A stretch of DNA of 64,000 nt from Xanthomonas pisi DSM 18956 (GCF_001010415.1 NZ_JPLE01000020.1:17178-81177), one strand, 5' to 3'; positions 1 through 8,687 are shown, counted from the first letter of the stretch. Made by a program: numbers and translations. The notes: generated by a model not told the origin, from the sequence alone.

Positions 1-1527
1 CGCTTGCCGCGCCAGATTCCTTTCATCATCGGCAACGAAGCCTGCGAGCGTTTCAGCTTTTACGGGATGCGCAACATCCTGGTGCAGTTTCTGATCACCT
101 CGATGCTGCTGCAGGAAGTTGGCGGGCCGGACCGAGAGGCCGAAGCCAAGCACATCCTGCACAGTTTCATGATCGGGGTGTTCTTCTTCCCGCTGCTGGG
201 CGGTTGGCTGGCCGACCGGCTGTTTGGCAAATACAACACCATCCTGTGGTTCAGCCTGATCTATTGCGCCGGCCACGCGTGTCTGGCGATGTTCGAGGGC
301 AGCCGTCACGGCTTCTTCGTGGGGCTGGGCCTGATCGCGCTGGGCGCGGGCGGCATCAAGCCGCTGGTGGCCTCGTTCATGGGCGACCAGTTCGACCAGT
401 CCAACAAGCACATGGCCAAGGTGGTGTTCGACGCCTTCTACTGGATCATCAACTTCGGCTCGCTGTTCGCCTCGTTGCTGATTCCGCTGGCGCTGAAGCA
501 TCTGGGCCCGTCGTGGGCGTTCGGCATCCCCGGCATTTTGATGTTCGTGGCCACGCTGGTGTTCTGGCTGGGGCGCAAGCGCTACGTGCTGGTGCCGTTG
601 CCGCCGAAAGACCCGCACGGGTTTGGCGCCGTGCTGCGCACGGCATTGCTGGCACGCGCACCAGGGCAGGGACGGCCTGGCCTGGTACTGGCCATCGTCG
701 CGGTGGTCGCTGCGCTGGCCTGCATGGCGCTGATCGAGCCGCTGGGCATCGTCATCTGTCTGTGCATGGCGCTGGTGCTGCTGCTGGCCGGGATCGGCGG
801 CGGCACCTGGTGGCAGCTGGAACGCGCGCGCGGCACGCATCCGGATGCAGCGGTCGAAGGCGTGCGCGCATTGCTGCGGGTGCTGGTGATCTTCGCGCTG
901 GTGACGCCGTTCTTTTCGTTGTTCGATCAGAAGGCCTCGACCTGGGTGCTGCAAGGGCGCGAGATGACCATGCCGGCTTGGTTCACCGCCTCGCAGATGC
1001 AGGCGCTCAATCCGCTGCTGGTGATGCTGCTGATCCCCTTCAACAACCTGGTGCTATACCCGCTGCTGCGCCGCCGTGGCTGGGAGCCGACGCCGTTGCG
1101 TCGCATGACCAGCGGTATCGCCTTCAGCGGCGTGGCGTGGATTGCGGTCGGCGCGATCCAGGTCGTCATGGACGGCGGTGAGCCGATGCACATCGCCTGG
1201 CAGATGCTGCCCTATGCCTTGCTCACCTTCGGCGAGGTGCTGGTGTCGGCCACCGGCATCGAGTTCGCCTACAGCCAGGCGCCGCCGTCGATGAAGGGTG
1301 TGGTGATGAGCTTCTGGTATCTGACCACCACGGTGGGCAATCTGTGGGTGCTGCTATCGAACGTGGCGGTGCGCAACGCGACGGTGACCTCCCATATCGC
1401 CGATACTGGGCTCAGCGAAGCGGCATTCCTGATGTTCTTCTTCGCGGCCTTCGCGTTCCTGGCAGCACTGGCCTTCGGCCTGTACGCACGCCGGTATCGC
1501 ATGGTCGACAATTACCGTTCTGCCTGA
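1..1527 (+). CDS. POT-family proton-dependent oligopeptide transporter (5' end cut by window)
   Basis: Inner-membrane proton-coupled symporter expected to import di- and tripeptides. The reading frame is open from the first base of the window, and the only early start candidate is a TTG at 4, so a few N-terminal residues probably lie outside. The visible ~507 residues are close to the usual 490-510 for the family. The POT signature is clear near the start (GNEACERFSFYGMR) and is followed by about a dozen hydrophobic segments. A conserved intracellular motif reads FGKYNTI. The rhomboid gene follows seven bases after the stop in the same direction, so the two may be co-transcribed. Family assignment is secure, but substrate range cannot be read from sequence. 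Confidence 0.9.
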   Translation, partial: RLPRQIPFIIGNEACERFSFYGMRNILVQFLITSMLLQEVGGPDREAEAKHILHSFMIGVFFFPLLGGWLADRLFGKYNTILWFSLIYCAGHACLAMFEGSRHGFFVGLGLIALGAGGIKPLVASFMGDQFDQSNKHMAKVVFDAFYWIINFGSLFASLLIPLALKHLGPSWAFGIPGILMFVATLVFWLGRKRYVLVPLPPKDPHGFGAVLRTALLARAPGQGRPGLVLAIVAVVAALACMALIEPLGIVICLCMALVLLLAGIGGGTWWQLERARGTHPDAAVEGVRALLRVLVIFALVTPFFSLFDQKASTWVLQGREMTMPAWFTASQMQALNPLLVMLLIPFNNLVLYPLLRRRGWEPTPLRRMTSGIAFSGVAWIAVGAIQVVMDGGEPMHIAWQMLPYALLTFGEVLVSATGIEFAYSQAPPSMKGVVMSFWYLTTTVGNLWVLLSNVAVRNATVTSHIADTGLSEAAFLMFFFAAFAFLAALAFGLYARRYRMVDNYRSA

Positions 1528-1534
1528 GGTCTGC

Positions 1535-2143
1535 ATGATTACCCTGATCCTGATCGCCATCACCGGCCTCGTCTCGTGGATGGCGTTCAACAACCGCAAA
1601 TTGAACGACCGCTTGATCCTTTGGCCGCCGGCGTTGGACAAGCACAAGCAGTACGACCGTCTGGTCACCTACGGCTTCATCCATGCCGACCTGGGGCACC
1701 TGGTCTTCAACATGATCACGCTGTTCTTTTTCGGACGGGTGATCGAAAGCGTGATGACGCAGCTGACCGGCAGCGTGCTGACCTATCCGCTGTTCTATCT
1801 GGCTGCGCTGGTGGTGTCGATCCTGCCCAGCTATCTGAAGAACCAGAAGAACCCCAATTACCTGAGCCTGGGCGCCTCCGGTGCGGTGTCGGCGGTGCTG
1901 TTCGCCTTCATCCTGCTGCAGCCGTGGACCATCATCCTGGTGCTGTTCATTCCGGCACCGGCGATCATCTATGCGGTGTTCTACGTGGGCTACAGCCTGT
2001 GGATGGACCGCCGCGGCGGCGATCGCATCAACCACAGCGCGCACCTGGCCGGTGCGGCATTCGGTGTGATGTTCATGCTGATCATGGAGCCGCGGGTGTG
2101 GCAGGTCTTCCTGGAGCAGCTGTCCAATCCCCGCTTCGGCTGA
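1535..2143 (+). CDS. Rhomboid-family intramembrane serine protease
   Basis: Polytopic inner-membrane protease that cleaves substrates within or near transmembrane helices. The 202-residue protein has six hydrophobic segments. It carries the rhomboid signatures: HADLGHLVFNM after the first helices, the nucleophile in GASGA (Ser115), and the general-base histidine in HLAG (His170). The size fits the minimal six-helix bacterial rhomboid core. It starts seven bases after the peptide transporter stop. The substrate is unknown, and no cognate partner is evident nearby. Confidence 0.9.
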   Translation: MITLILIAITGLVSWMAFNNRKLNDRLILWPPALDKHKQYDRLVTYGFIHADLGHLVFNMITLFFFGRVIESVMTQLTGSVLTYPLFYLAALVVSILPSYLKNQKNPNYLSLGASGAVSAVLFAFILLQPWTIILVLFIPAPAIIYAVFYVGYSLWMDRRGGDRINHSAHLAGAAFGVMFMLIMEPRVWQVFLEQLSNPRFG

Positions 2144-2218
2144 GGGCGCTGACCGTCTTGCTGCCTGGGGGGCCGGGCTGGCCGGCGCTGCGGCAACGCA
2201 GCTGACGCATCAGTGCAG

Positions 2219-2237
2219 CGGTTGCCTGCGGCAACCG
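2219..2237 (+). terminator. Short GC hairpin downstream of rhomboid gene
   Basis: CGGTTGCC and GGCAACCG form a perfect 8-bp stem around a TGC loop, about 75 bases after the rhomboid stop. No T-run follows, so factor-independent termination is doubtful. It may instead be a 3' stabilising hairpin. Confidence 0.3.
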
Positions 2238-2292
2238 GGCCAGGACCGACGCCATGGCGTCACAGGTCCTGGCAGATGGAGCGAGGCCGGCA

Positions 2293-2493
2293 TCAGGCCG
2301 CGTTGCGTTCCCGGTCGGTGCTGAGCGCTGCGCCCGACGCCGCGCCGTAGGCCTGCTGCAGACGTTCGTAGACGGTATCGTTGAGTTGCGCGAAGTCGGG
2401 GTTGTGGGTGTCGCCATTGATGGCGAACTGGAACAAGCCTTCCAGCAGCGAGCTATCGCTGTCTGTGCCGTTTCCTGCCGAATCGTTGTGCAT
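2293..2493 (-). CDS. Small acidic hypothetical protein (66 aa)
   Basis: I do not recognise this protein. The case for a real gene is a strong ribosome binding site (GAGGAG seven bases before the ATG at 2493), a composition rich in Asp, Ser, Asn and Ala without the Arg/Pro excess of out-of-frame shadows, and absence of a competing gene on the other strand. It has no signal peptide or membrane segment and is predicted cytoplasmic and soluble. It is transcribed towards the rhomboid gene. Confidence 0.55.
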   Translation of the reverse strand: MHNDSAGNGTDSDSSLLEGLFQFAINGDTHNPDFAQLNDTVYERLQQAYGAASGAALSTDRERNAA

Positions 2494-2705
2494 GCGGTGA
2501 CTCCTCGTTGATAAGGCGAGGGCACTGGCCAGCCCGGAGACCGGTTGCAGGCAGCGCCTTCGAGTCAGCTATCGGCGCTACCCGAGCGAACTTAAGGCCA
2601 TCTTTGCCAGGCCGGGAAGGCGGTCACAGCGTCGATTCATTTTCACGCAGGCGCGGCGTCGCGCTGGTCACACTGGCGCATCTTCACTGCCGGGCGCAGA
2701 CCACG

Positions 2706-2990
2706 ATGGAGGCAGCGACAGTGCACGCCCAACACGATCCCACACAGCAGCGCTTCATTGTTGACACCGAGGGACATCATGCCGAGCTGGTTTATCGGCT
2801 CGAAGCCAAGCGCATGACCATTACGCATACGCTAGTACCGGATGCAATTGCAGGTCGCGGGATTGCCGCCGTGTTGGTCGAGGCCGCTTTGCAGCATGCG
2901 CGTGCGGCTGGCCTGATGGTCGTGCCAGCGTGCAGCTACGCCGCCGCTTACATGCGCCGGCATCAACAGTTTCAGGATCTGCTGGCCTGA
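2706..2990 (+). CDS. Small GNAT-like N-acetyltransferase (YjdJ / Gcn5-related type)
   Basis: A 94-residue protein with the compact fold of the short Gcn5-related acetyltransferase family. The core strand-helix appears as ELVYRLEAKRMTITHTLVPD, followed by the acetyl-CoA pyrophosphate-binding turn GRGIAAVLVEAAL (Q/R-x-x-G-x-G/A type) and the closing VVPACSYAAAYMRRH. These match the small family seen in E. coli YjdJ. The ATG at 2706 was chosen because it gives the normal short length; the open frame runs further upstream only with unlikely sequence. The substrate is unknown. It is followed by a lipoprotein gene 40 bases downstream. Confidence 0.75.
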   Translation: MEAATVHAQHDPTQQRFIVDTEGHHAELVYRLEAKRMTITHTLVPDAIAGRGIAAVLVEAALQHARAAGLMVVPACSYAAAYMRRHQQFQDLLA

Positions 2991-3030
2991 CGGACAGCAG
3001 TGGGTGGTTCGATCAGGGGAGCAGGTGGGA

Positions 3031-3882
3031 ATGGGGCGGTTGCTTGGATTCACTAGTGTGCGCGGTCTGCTGCTGCTGGCCCTGTTGGCGGGCTGTACGC
3101 AGCGCGAACCTGCAGCGGTCGAGCCGGCGGAGCCGGCAGCCGATGCGGCCGCACCGACAACGCCGGCGCCGGCGCCGGAACCCCTGATGGTGCAGAGCGG
3201 CCCGCTGGAAGATGTGATCGAACATGCGCCGGCCTACATGGTTGGTATCAGCTATCCGCGTGGGCTGGATGCGTACCCGGAGCTGGCTGCGGTGATTCGC
3301 AAATATGCCCAGGATGCCCGCAGCGAGTTGATGGAAGCCGTCTCCGGTCTGGGCAACGACAAGCCCGCGGCGCCTTATGAGTTGTCGCTGGCATTCGAAA
3401 GATTGTTGCAGACCACCGATCTGATCGTCATTTCCGCCGATGGCAGCCGCTACACCGGCGGCGCGCATGGCGAGCCGCTGGTGGCGCGTTTCGTGTGGCT
3501 GATCAAGGAGCGCAAGCAACTGACCGCGCAAGCGTTGGTTCCAGATCCGGCCGGATGGGAAAAGATCGGTCGCGATGTCGCTGCGCAATTGCATGCGGCG
3601 GCTACCCAACGTGTGGAGGCCGATCGGGTACCGGTGGAGGAACAGGCCGAACAAGTCGCATCGGCCGACCGCATGATTGCCGAAGGCACTGCAGCGCAAG
3701 TGGACAACTTCGCGCAGTTCGTCCCGGTGTTGAATGCAGCCGGGCAGATCACCGCAGTGCGCTTCGTGTTTCCGCCTTATCAGGTCGGGCCATATTCGGA
3801 CGGCACGCAAACGGCCGAGGTCGCTGCATCCACCTTGATGCCGTGGATCGCGCCGGAATATGTACATCTTTTCGCTCGTTGA
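3031..3882 (+). CDS. DUF3298/RsiV-like lipoprotein
   Basis: Predicted periplasm-facing lipoprotein of 283 residues. The signal peptide ends in a lipobox (LLALLAGC), so the mature protein is probably lipid-anchored. An Ala/Pro/Glu-rich linker of about 35 residues follows. The C-terminal half resembles DUF3298/RsiV domains: YELSLAFE, then SADGSRYTGGAHGEP, and near the end FVFPPYQVGPYSDGTQTAEV. The motif GG.HG...F and the PYQVGPY segment are typical of that domain, whose function is mostly unknown (one member is the anti-sigma factor RsiV). The ATG at 3031 lies close to a G/A-rich ribosome-binding stretch. No sigma factor gene adjoins, so an anti-sigma role is unsupported here. Confidence 0.8.
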   Translation: MGRLLGFTSVRGLLLLALLAGCTQREPAAVEPAEPAADAAAPTTPAPAPEPLMVQSGPLEDVIEHAPAYMVGISYPRGLDAYPELAAVIRKYAQDARSELMEAVSGLGNDKPAAPYELSLAFERLLQTTDLIVISADGSRYTGGAHGEPLVARFVWLIKERKQLTAQALVPDPAGWEKIGRDVAAQLHAAATQRVEADRVPVEEQAEQVASADRMIAEGTAAQVDNFAQFVPVLNAAGQITAVRFVFPPYQVGPYSDGTQTAEVAASTLMPWIAPEYVHLFAR

Positions 3883-3907
3883 GGTGTCGCCCCGCAGGTG
3901 ATGTGAT

Positions 3908-3926
3908 TGAATGGTTCGGCCATTCA
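3908..3926. promoter_or_regulatory. Perfect inverted repeat upstream of MarR gene, probable autoregulatory operator
   Basis: TGAATGG, five bases, CCATTCA. The perfect 7-bp arms end 22 bases before the MarR start codon. Size and position are what is expected of a MarR dimer operator, and MarR proteins commonly repress their own promoter. Binding is inferred, not shown. Confidence 0.5.
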
Positions 3927-3948
3927 GTAATGTAGCCAAACGGGTGAT

Positions 3949-4449
3949 ATGAGTAGTTTCGATCCAACCGCAAATCGCGTGGACCACACCTGCGCGCGCT
4001 ACCCAGCCTTTCCGCGGGAGCCGGCTGTCCTGGTGAGGTTGATCAAGCATCTCTACAAGCGGCTGCACACCATCAGTTGTGTGCGACTCAAGCCGTACGG
4101 GATCAGCCCGCCGGAATACGAAATCCTGATGATGTTGTACGGCACGCCCGAACAGGCGATTACCCCGACCGAGGCGGCAGAGGCCGCCAGCGAGAAGCCG
4201 GCCAACATCACCCGGCTCACTGACCAGCTGTGCGAGAAGGGCTTGATCGCGCGTGGCAGCAGTGCCGACGACCGCCGCAAGATCATGCTGACCCTGCAAC
4301 CGGCCGGGCTGGCATTGATCGAAAGCCTGTTACCGGAAGCATGCACGCTGTTGCACGAACAGACGGCCGACCTCAGCGACGCGGAGCAGGCGCGTCTGGA
4401 AAAGCTGCTGAAGAAGCTGCTCAATGGCGTGGATGCCGTAGACGCCTGA
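3949..4449 (+). CDS. MarR-family winged-helix transcriptional regulator
   Basis: Homodimeric DNA-binding regulator of 166 residues. The winged helix-turn-helix occupies about residues 60-120. The recognition helix region is TPTEAAEAASEKPANITRLTDQLCEKGLI and the wing is RGSSADDRRKIMLTLQPAG, with the characteristic DxRxxxxxLT/LQ pattern. An N-terminal extension precedes the first dimerisation helix. A perfect inverted repeat lies just upstream, suggesting autorepression. No efflux gene follows, since the next gene is convergent, so the regulon must be elsewhere or limited to itself. The inducing ligand is unknown. Confidence 0.85.
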   Translation: MSSFDPTANRVDHTCARYPAFPREPAVLVRLIKHLYKRLHTISCVRLKPYGISPPEYEILMMLYGTPEQAITPTEAAEAASEKPANITRLTDQLCEKGLIARGSSADDRRKIMLTLQPAGLALIESLLPEACTLLHEQTADLSDAEQARLEKLLKKLLNGVDAVDA

Positions 4450-4490
4450 GCGCCACGCGGCAGCTGCGCCGCATGCCAGCGCCAAAACGA

Positions 4491-4522
4491 CAACGCCGCC
4501 CGGATCGCTCCGGGCGGCGTTG
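4491..4522 (-). terminator. Rho-independent terminator of the M3 peptidase gene
   Basis: A perfect 14-bp stem (CAACGCCGCCCGGA with its complement) closes a TCGC loop between two convergent genes. Read on the minus strand it is followed by TCGTTTT, so it chiefly serves the dcp-like gene, whose stop lies 18 bases before it. Confidence 0.85.
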
Positions 4523-4539
4523 TGGCGATGCAGGTCCGA

Positions 4540-6738
4540 TTACGGCTTGGACTGCGCTGCCTCCGGTGTGGCGCCATCGCCGCCATGCGCGCTCAGGCCG
4601 CGCTTTTCAAGCAAGGGCTCGATCTGCGGTGCATGCCCGGCAAAGTTCTGGAACAGCTCCATCGCGTCCACACTGCCGCCGCGCGACAGCAGCGTCTTGC
4701 GGAAGCGGTCGCCGTTGGCGCGGCTCAAGCCGCCATGTTGCTTGAACCACTGCTGGGTGTTGGCATCCAGGACTTCGGACCAGATGTAGGCGTAGTAGCC
4801 GGCCGCGTAGCCGCCCATGATGTGGCTGAAGTACGGGGTCTTGTAGCGCGGCGGCACCGGCGCGTAGGCGATGCCGTCCTGTTGCAGGGCCTTGGCTTCG
4901 AAGGCCATCACGCCGGCGGCGTCCGGTACTTGGTTGGCGCTGACCTGATGCCAGTTCTGATCCAGCATCGCCGCACCCAGATACTCAGTGGTGGCAAAGC
5001 CCTGATTGAACTTGGACGCGGCAATCACCTTGTCCAGCAGCGCCTGCGGCATCGGGGTGCCGTTCTGGTAATGCTTGGCGTAGTTCTTCAGGATGGACGG
5101 CTCGTCGGCCCACATCTCGTTGACCTGCGAAGGGAACTCGACGAAGTCGCGCGGCACGCTGGTGCCGGAGAAGTAGGGGTATTTGACGTCGGAGAACATG
5201 CCGTGCAGCGCATGGCCGAACTCATGGAACATGGTGGTGACTTCGTCCCAGGTCAGCAACGTCGGCTGGCCGGCCGGCGGCTTGGGAATGTTGAGGTGAT
5301 TGGCCACCACCGGCTTGAAACCGGTCAGATCCGACTGCGACACGTAGGAGTTCATCCATGCGCCACCGCGCTTGGATTCGCGCGCATACATGTCGGCAAT
5401 GAAGATCGCCAGCTGCTTGCCGTCGGCGTCGAACACGTCATAGACGGTGATGTCGTCGCGGTAGGTCGGCAGGTCGGTGCGCTGCTTGAAGGTCAGGCCG
5501 TATTCCTGGTTGGCCGCATAGAACACGCCGTTTTCCAGCACGTTCTTTAGCTCGAAGTACGGCTTGAGCTGGGATTCGTCGAAGTTGTACTTGGCCTGGC
5601 GCACCTTCTCGCTGTAGTAGGCCCAGTCCCAGGCTTCTAGCTTGAACGTCGGCTTGCGCGCGGCCTTCTGCTCCTTGTCGATCATCGCCTGCAGATCGGC
5701 GGCCTCGCGCCTGGCGTTGGCCACCGCAGCGGGCGCCAACTTGCCGAGCATGGCGTTGACCGCTTCGGGGGTCTTGGCGGTCTGGTTTTCCAGCGAATAC
5801 GCAGCGTAGGTCGGGAAGCCGAGCAGCTTGGCCTTGTCGGCGCGCAGCTTCATGATGCGCGACACCAGCGCGGTGTTGTCGTACTGGCCGCCGTGGCTGC
5901 CGCGCGAGACCGACGCGTCATAGATTTTCTTGCGCAGGTCGCGATTGTTCAGCTGGGTCAGCGGCGGCTGGCCGGTGGTGTTGAGCAGCGCGATGACGTA
6001 CTTGCCATCGAGCTTGCGCGCCTTGGCCGCTTCGGCGGCAGCGGCGATCTGTTCTTCAGACAGGCCGTCGAGCTGCTTGACGTCATCCACCACCACTGCA
6101 GCGGCGTTGACCTCGGTCAGCACGTTCTGGCTGAAGGTGGTGCCCAGGTTGGCCAGCTCGGCATTCATCGCCTTGAGCGTGGTCTTGTCGGCATCGGAGA
6201 GCTTGGCGCCGTCGCGGACGAAGTCGCTGTAGTACTTCTCGACCAGGCGCAGGCTTTGCGGATCCAGGCCCAGCTTGGCGCGCTGGTCGTACAGGGTCTG
6301 GATGCGCGCGAACAACTTGCCGTTGAGCGAAATCGCATCGCGATGCGCGGCGAACCTGGCCGAATAATCGGCCTGCAGTTTCTTGCGTGCATCGTTGGTG
6401 TCGGCACCCACCAGATTGAAGAACACCGTGGTGGCGCGATCGAGCGTGGCGCCGCTCTTTTCCAGCGCGACGATGGTGTTGTCGAAGCTCGGCTTGGCTT
6501 TCTGGTTGGCGATCTTGTCCACCTCCTTCAATTGCTCGGCCATGCCGGCGTCGAAGGCGGGGGCGAAGTCGCTGTCGGTGATTTTGTCGAACTGCGGGTA
6601 ATGCAGCGGCAGCGTGCTGTCGGCAAAGAAGGGGTTGGCTTGGGTGGCAGCCTGCGTGGTCGCGGGTGCGGCGATGCTGTAGGACGGCATGGCAAGTCCC
6701 AGGGAAGCGGCCAGGGCAAAAGCGAGACGGGTGGTCAA
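4540..6738 (-). CDS. dcp: M3-family peptidyl-dipeptidase (Dcp-like), exported
   Basis: Zinc metallopeptidase that removes dipeptides from the C-terminus of oligopeptides. The 732-residue length fits dipeptidyl carboxypeptidases. The zinc motif HEFGH starts at about residue 505, within TMFHEFGHALHGMFS. The third ligand region follows about 25 residues later, around DFVEFPSQVNE. The N-terminus looks like a cleavable signal peptide (hydrophobic stretch, then a small-residue site near AIAAP), so a periplasmic location is likely, unlike cytoplasmic E. coli Dcp. The start is a TTG at 6738, with GGAG eight bases ahead and the signal peptide beginning right there. A strong terminator follows the gene. 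Confidence 0.9.
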   Translation of the reverse strand: MTTRLAFALAASLGLAMPSYSIAAPATTQAATQANPFFADSTLPLHYPQFDKITDSDFAPAFDAGMAEQLKEVDKIANQKAKPSFDNTIVALEKSGATLDRATTVFFNLVGADTNDARKKLQADYSARFAAHRDAISLNGKLFARIQTLYDQRAKLGLDPQSLRLVEKYYSDFVRDGAKLSDADKTTLKAMNAELANLGTTFSQNVLTEVNAAAVVVDDVKQLDGLSEEQIAAAAEAAKARKLDGKYVIALLNTTGQPPLTQLNNRDLRKKIYDASVSRGSHGGQYDNTALVSRIMKLRADKAKLLGFPTYAAYSLENQTAKTPEAVNAMLGKLAPAAVANARREAADLQAMIDKEQKAARKPTFKLEAWDWAYYSEKVRQAKYNFDESQLKPYFELKNVLENGVFYAANQEYGLTFKQRTDLPTYRDDITVYDVFDADGKQLAIFIADMYARESKRGGAWMNSYVSQSDLTGFKPVVANHLNIPKPPAGQPTLLTWDEVTTMFHEFGHALHGMFSDVKYPYFSGTSVPRDFVEFPSQVNEMWADEPSILKNYAKHYQNGTPMPQALLDKVIAASKFNQGFATTEYLGAAMLDQNWHQVSANQVPDAAGVMAFEAKALQQDGIAYAPVPPRYKTPYFSHIMGGYAAGYYAYIWSEVLDANTQQWFKQHGGLSRANGDRFRKTLLSRGGSVDAMELFQNFAGHAPQIEPLLEKRGLSAHGGDGATPEAAQSKP

Positions 6739-7178
6739 GAAGGTAGCTCCAAAGTGCGAACCGCCGAGGCTAACCTAGCCTGCCGGGACAGGCGTGTGAC
6801 AAAAGGCATGGCTGTAAGGTCATTGCGCCGCCATCAGGCGGGCACGACCGCTACTGGTCTTGCGGGCACATGACCGATGACGCCATGAGCGCACAGCCGC
6901 CGGACCGGCGCTGCCGGTACGCGGTGCGGCGTGTTCCACTCGGCTGCATTCCAGCTGCCCGGCGGGCAGCCAGGTCTCGATCAGCCCGCCTGACGGATGC
7001 TGGCCGGTAGCGCGCCGTGTCAGCAGCCGGCAACGGTCGGAACCAGCGGAAAGGGCCAGATGGCGACGGCGACGGATCCGTTGAACACCGCCTCTCCCGG
7101 CTGACGCGCCCGGCAACCGCGATGCGACACTGCGGGCTGCTGGGTTACGCTGCCCACCTCGCACACTTCAGGGCAGCC
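6739..7178. other. Intergenic region between divergent dcp-like and gpx genes
   Basis: About 440 bases separate two divergently transcribed genes, so both promoters should lie here. Several open frames cross it, but they are Arg/Pro/Ala-rich on both strands and lack ribosome binding sites. I see no convincing gene, RNA or repeat. Confidence 0.5.
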
Positions 7179-7664
7179 ATGAGCGACATCTCCACGTTCG
7201 AATTCACCGACCTGGAAGGCCGGCCCCGGTCGATGCGCGACTACGCCGGCAAGGTGGTGCTGGTGGTCAATGTCGCTTCCAAATGCGGCTTTACCCCGCA
7301 GTACGCAGGCCTGCAGGCGCTGTGGCAGCGCTATCGCGAGCGTGGGTTGGTGGTGATCGGTTTCCCGTGCGATCAGTTCGGCCATCAGGAGCCGGGCGAT
7401 GCTGCACAGATCCGCCAGTTCTGTTCGCTCGACTACGCGGTGGATTTTCCGCTGGCGTCCAAGGTCGAGGTCAACGGCAGCGGCGCGCATCCGCTGTGGC
7501 AATGGCTCAAGCACGAACAACGTGGCGTGCTTGGATCGGAGGCGATCAAGTGGAACTTCACCAAGTTCCTGATCGGCCGCGACGGCGCCGTGCTGGAGCG
7601 CTACGCACCGACCACCAAGCCGGAGGCCCTGGTCGCGGACATCGAACGCGCGCTGGCCGCGTGA
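7179..7664 (+). CDS. Glutathione peroxidase-family thiol peroxidase
   Basis: Reduces hydrogen peroxide and organic hydroperoxides, probably using thioredoxin or glutathione. The 161-residue protein shows the family's catalytic set: the peroxidatic cysteine in VASKCGFTPQY, the Gln-containing GFPCDQFGHQEPG, and the Trp/Asn pair in KWNFTKFLI. It uses cysteine rather than selenocysteine. The ATG at 7179 aligns with the usual N-terminus (DISTFEFTDLEGRP); the frame is open further upstream, but that part has shadow-like composition. It stands alone and is followed by a REP-type paired repeat. Confidence 0.92.
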   Translation: MSDISTFEFTDLEGRPRSMRDYAGKVVLVVNVASKCGFTPQYAGLQALWQRYRERGLVVIGFPCDQFGHQEPGDAAQIRQFCSLDYAVDFPLASKVEVNGSGAHPLWQWLKHEQRGVLGSEAIKWNFTKFLIGRDGAVLERYAPTTKPEALVADIERALAA

Positions 7665-7686
7665 TGTCGCGCGCGCAACTTGCACC

Positions 7687-7794
7687 GTAGGAGCGCACCC
7701 GGGCGCGATGCGGCATGACCGAGGAGATCAGGCGTTATGCAGAGGCTGAGAGGCGTTACCGGGACTGCGCGGTCGCGCCCGGGTGCGCTCCTAC
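7687..7794. repeat. REP-type paired inverted repeat with 22-bp arms
   Basis: The 22-bp arm at 7687-7708 begins GTAGGAGCGCACCCGGG. Its exact reverse complement is at 7773-7794, separated by 64 bases. Elements with this GTAGGAGCG head are dispersed in Xanthomonas genomes and resemble bacterial interspersed mosaic or REPIN elements. It sits between the convergent gpx and ferredoxin reductase genes, where it may act as a 3' barrier. Confidence 0.85.
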
Positions 7795-7827
7795 GAGGGT
7801 GCAGCAACGGCATTGCCGCGCGCTGCA

Positions 7828-8607
7828 TCACTTCTCGACGAAGGCGCGCTCGAACACGTAATGCCCCGGCGTGCCGATGCGTGGCGAGGTCTGGAAGCCG
7901 CGCGCGTCCAGCAGGCTGCGCAGGTCGGCCAGCATCTGCGGGCTGCCGCAGATCATGAAGCGGTCGTTGGCCGGGTCCAGGGTAGGCAACCCGAGCGTCT
8001 GCTGCATGCGGCCATCGGCCATCAGCTCGGTCAACCGGCCCTGGTTGGCAAACGCTTCGCGGGTGACCGCCGGGTAATACAGCAGTTTTTCGCGCAGCAG
8101 ATCGCCGAGGAATTCGTGCTGCGGCAGCTCGCGCTCGAAGTAGTCGCGATAGGCCAGGTCCTGCACGAAGCGCACGCCCTGGGTGAGGATCACCTTGTCG
8201 AAGCGCTCGTAGGTTTCCGGGTCCTTGATGATCGACAGCCACGGCGCCAGGCCGGTGCCGGTGCCCAACAGATACAGATTGCGGCCCGGGTGCAGGTCGC
8301 TGATCAGCAGCGTGCCGGTGGGCTTCTTGCCGACCAGGACCTTGTCGCCCGGTTTGATGTGCTGCAGCCGCGAGGTCAGCGGGCCGTCCGGCACCTTGAT
8401 GCTGAAGAACTCCAGATGTTCTTCCCAATTGGCGCTGGCGATCGAATACGCACGCAGCAGCGGGCGCGTCTCGGTCTCCAGACCGATCATCACGAACTGC
8501 CCGTTCTCGAAGCGGAAACCGGCATCGCGGGTGGTGGTGAAGCTGAAGTAGGCATCGGTCCAGTGACGGACCTCAAGCACCGTTTCGGCGCCGAAAGCGG
8601 AAGACAT
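7828..8607 (-). CDS. fpr: Ferredoxin--NADP+ reductase
   Basis: FAD enzyme exchanging electrons between NADPH and ferredoxin or flavodoxin, important in oxidative-stress responses and iron-sulfur metabolism. The 259-residue protein shows the FAD-binding RPLLRAYSIAS motif (RxYS type) and the glycine-rich GTGTGLAPWLS NADP motif. The CGSPQM segment and a C-terminal aromatic-containing tail (HYVFERAFVEK) are typical of bacterial subclass I Fpr. The ATG at 8607 was preferred over an upstream TTG (8640) because it starts with the conserved MSSAF..ETVLEV. A strong inverted repeat and a G-rich repeat lie upstream. Confidence 0.92.
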   Translation of the reverse strand: MSSAFGAETVLEVRHWTDAYFSFTTTRDAGFRFENGQFVMIGLETETRPLLRAYSIASANWEEHLEFFSIKVPDGPLTSRLQHIKPGDKVLVGKKPTGTLLISDLHPGRNLYLLGTGTGLAPWLSIIKDPETYERFDKVILTQGVRFVQDLAYRDYFERELPQHEFLGDLLREKLLYYPAVTREAFANQGRLTELMADGRMQQTLGLPTLDPANDRFMICGSPQMLADLRSLLDARGFQTSPRIGTPGHYVFERAFVEK

Positions 8608-8651
8608 ACCGGTAAGTGTCGTGGGAAGAGTACCGGCCAATTCTACCTCAA

Positions 8652-8686
8652 GCCGGCCAAATGAGAGGGGCTCTCATTTGGCCGGC
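8652..8686. repeat. Perfect 16-bp inverted repeat with 3-base loop
   Basis: GCCGGCCAAATGAGAG, GGG, then the exact complement. It lies 45 bases upstream of the ferredoxin reductase start. On the minus strand it is also downstream of the ABC transporter gene. No T-run adjoins, so it is either a processing/stability hairpin or an operator. Confidence 0.7.
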
Positions 8687-8687
8687 C

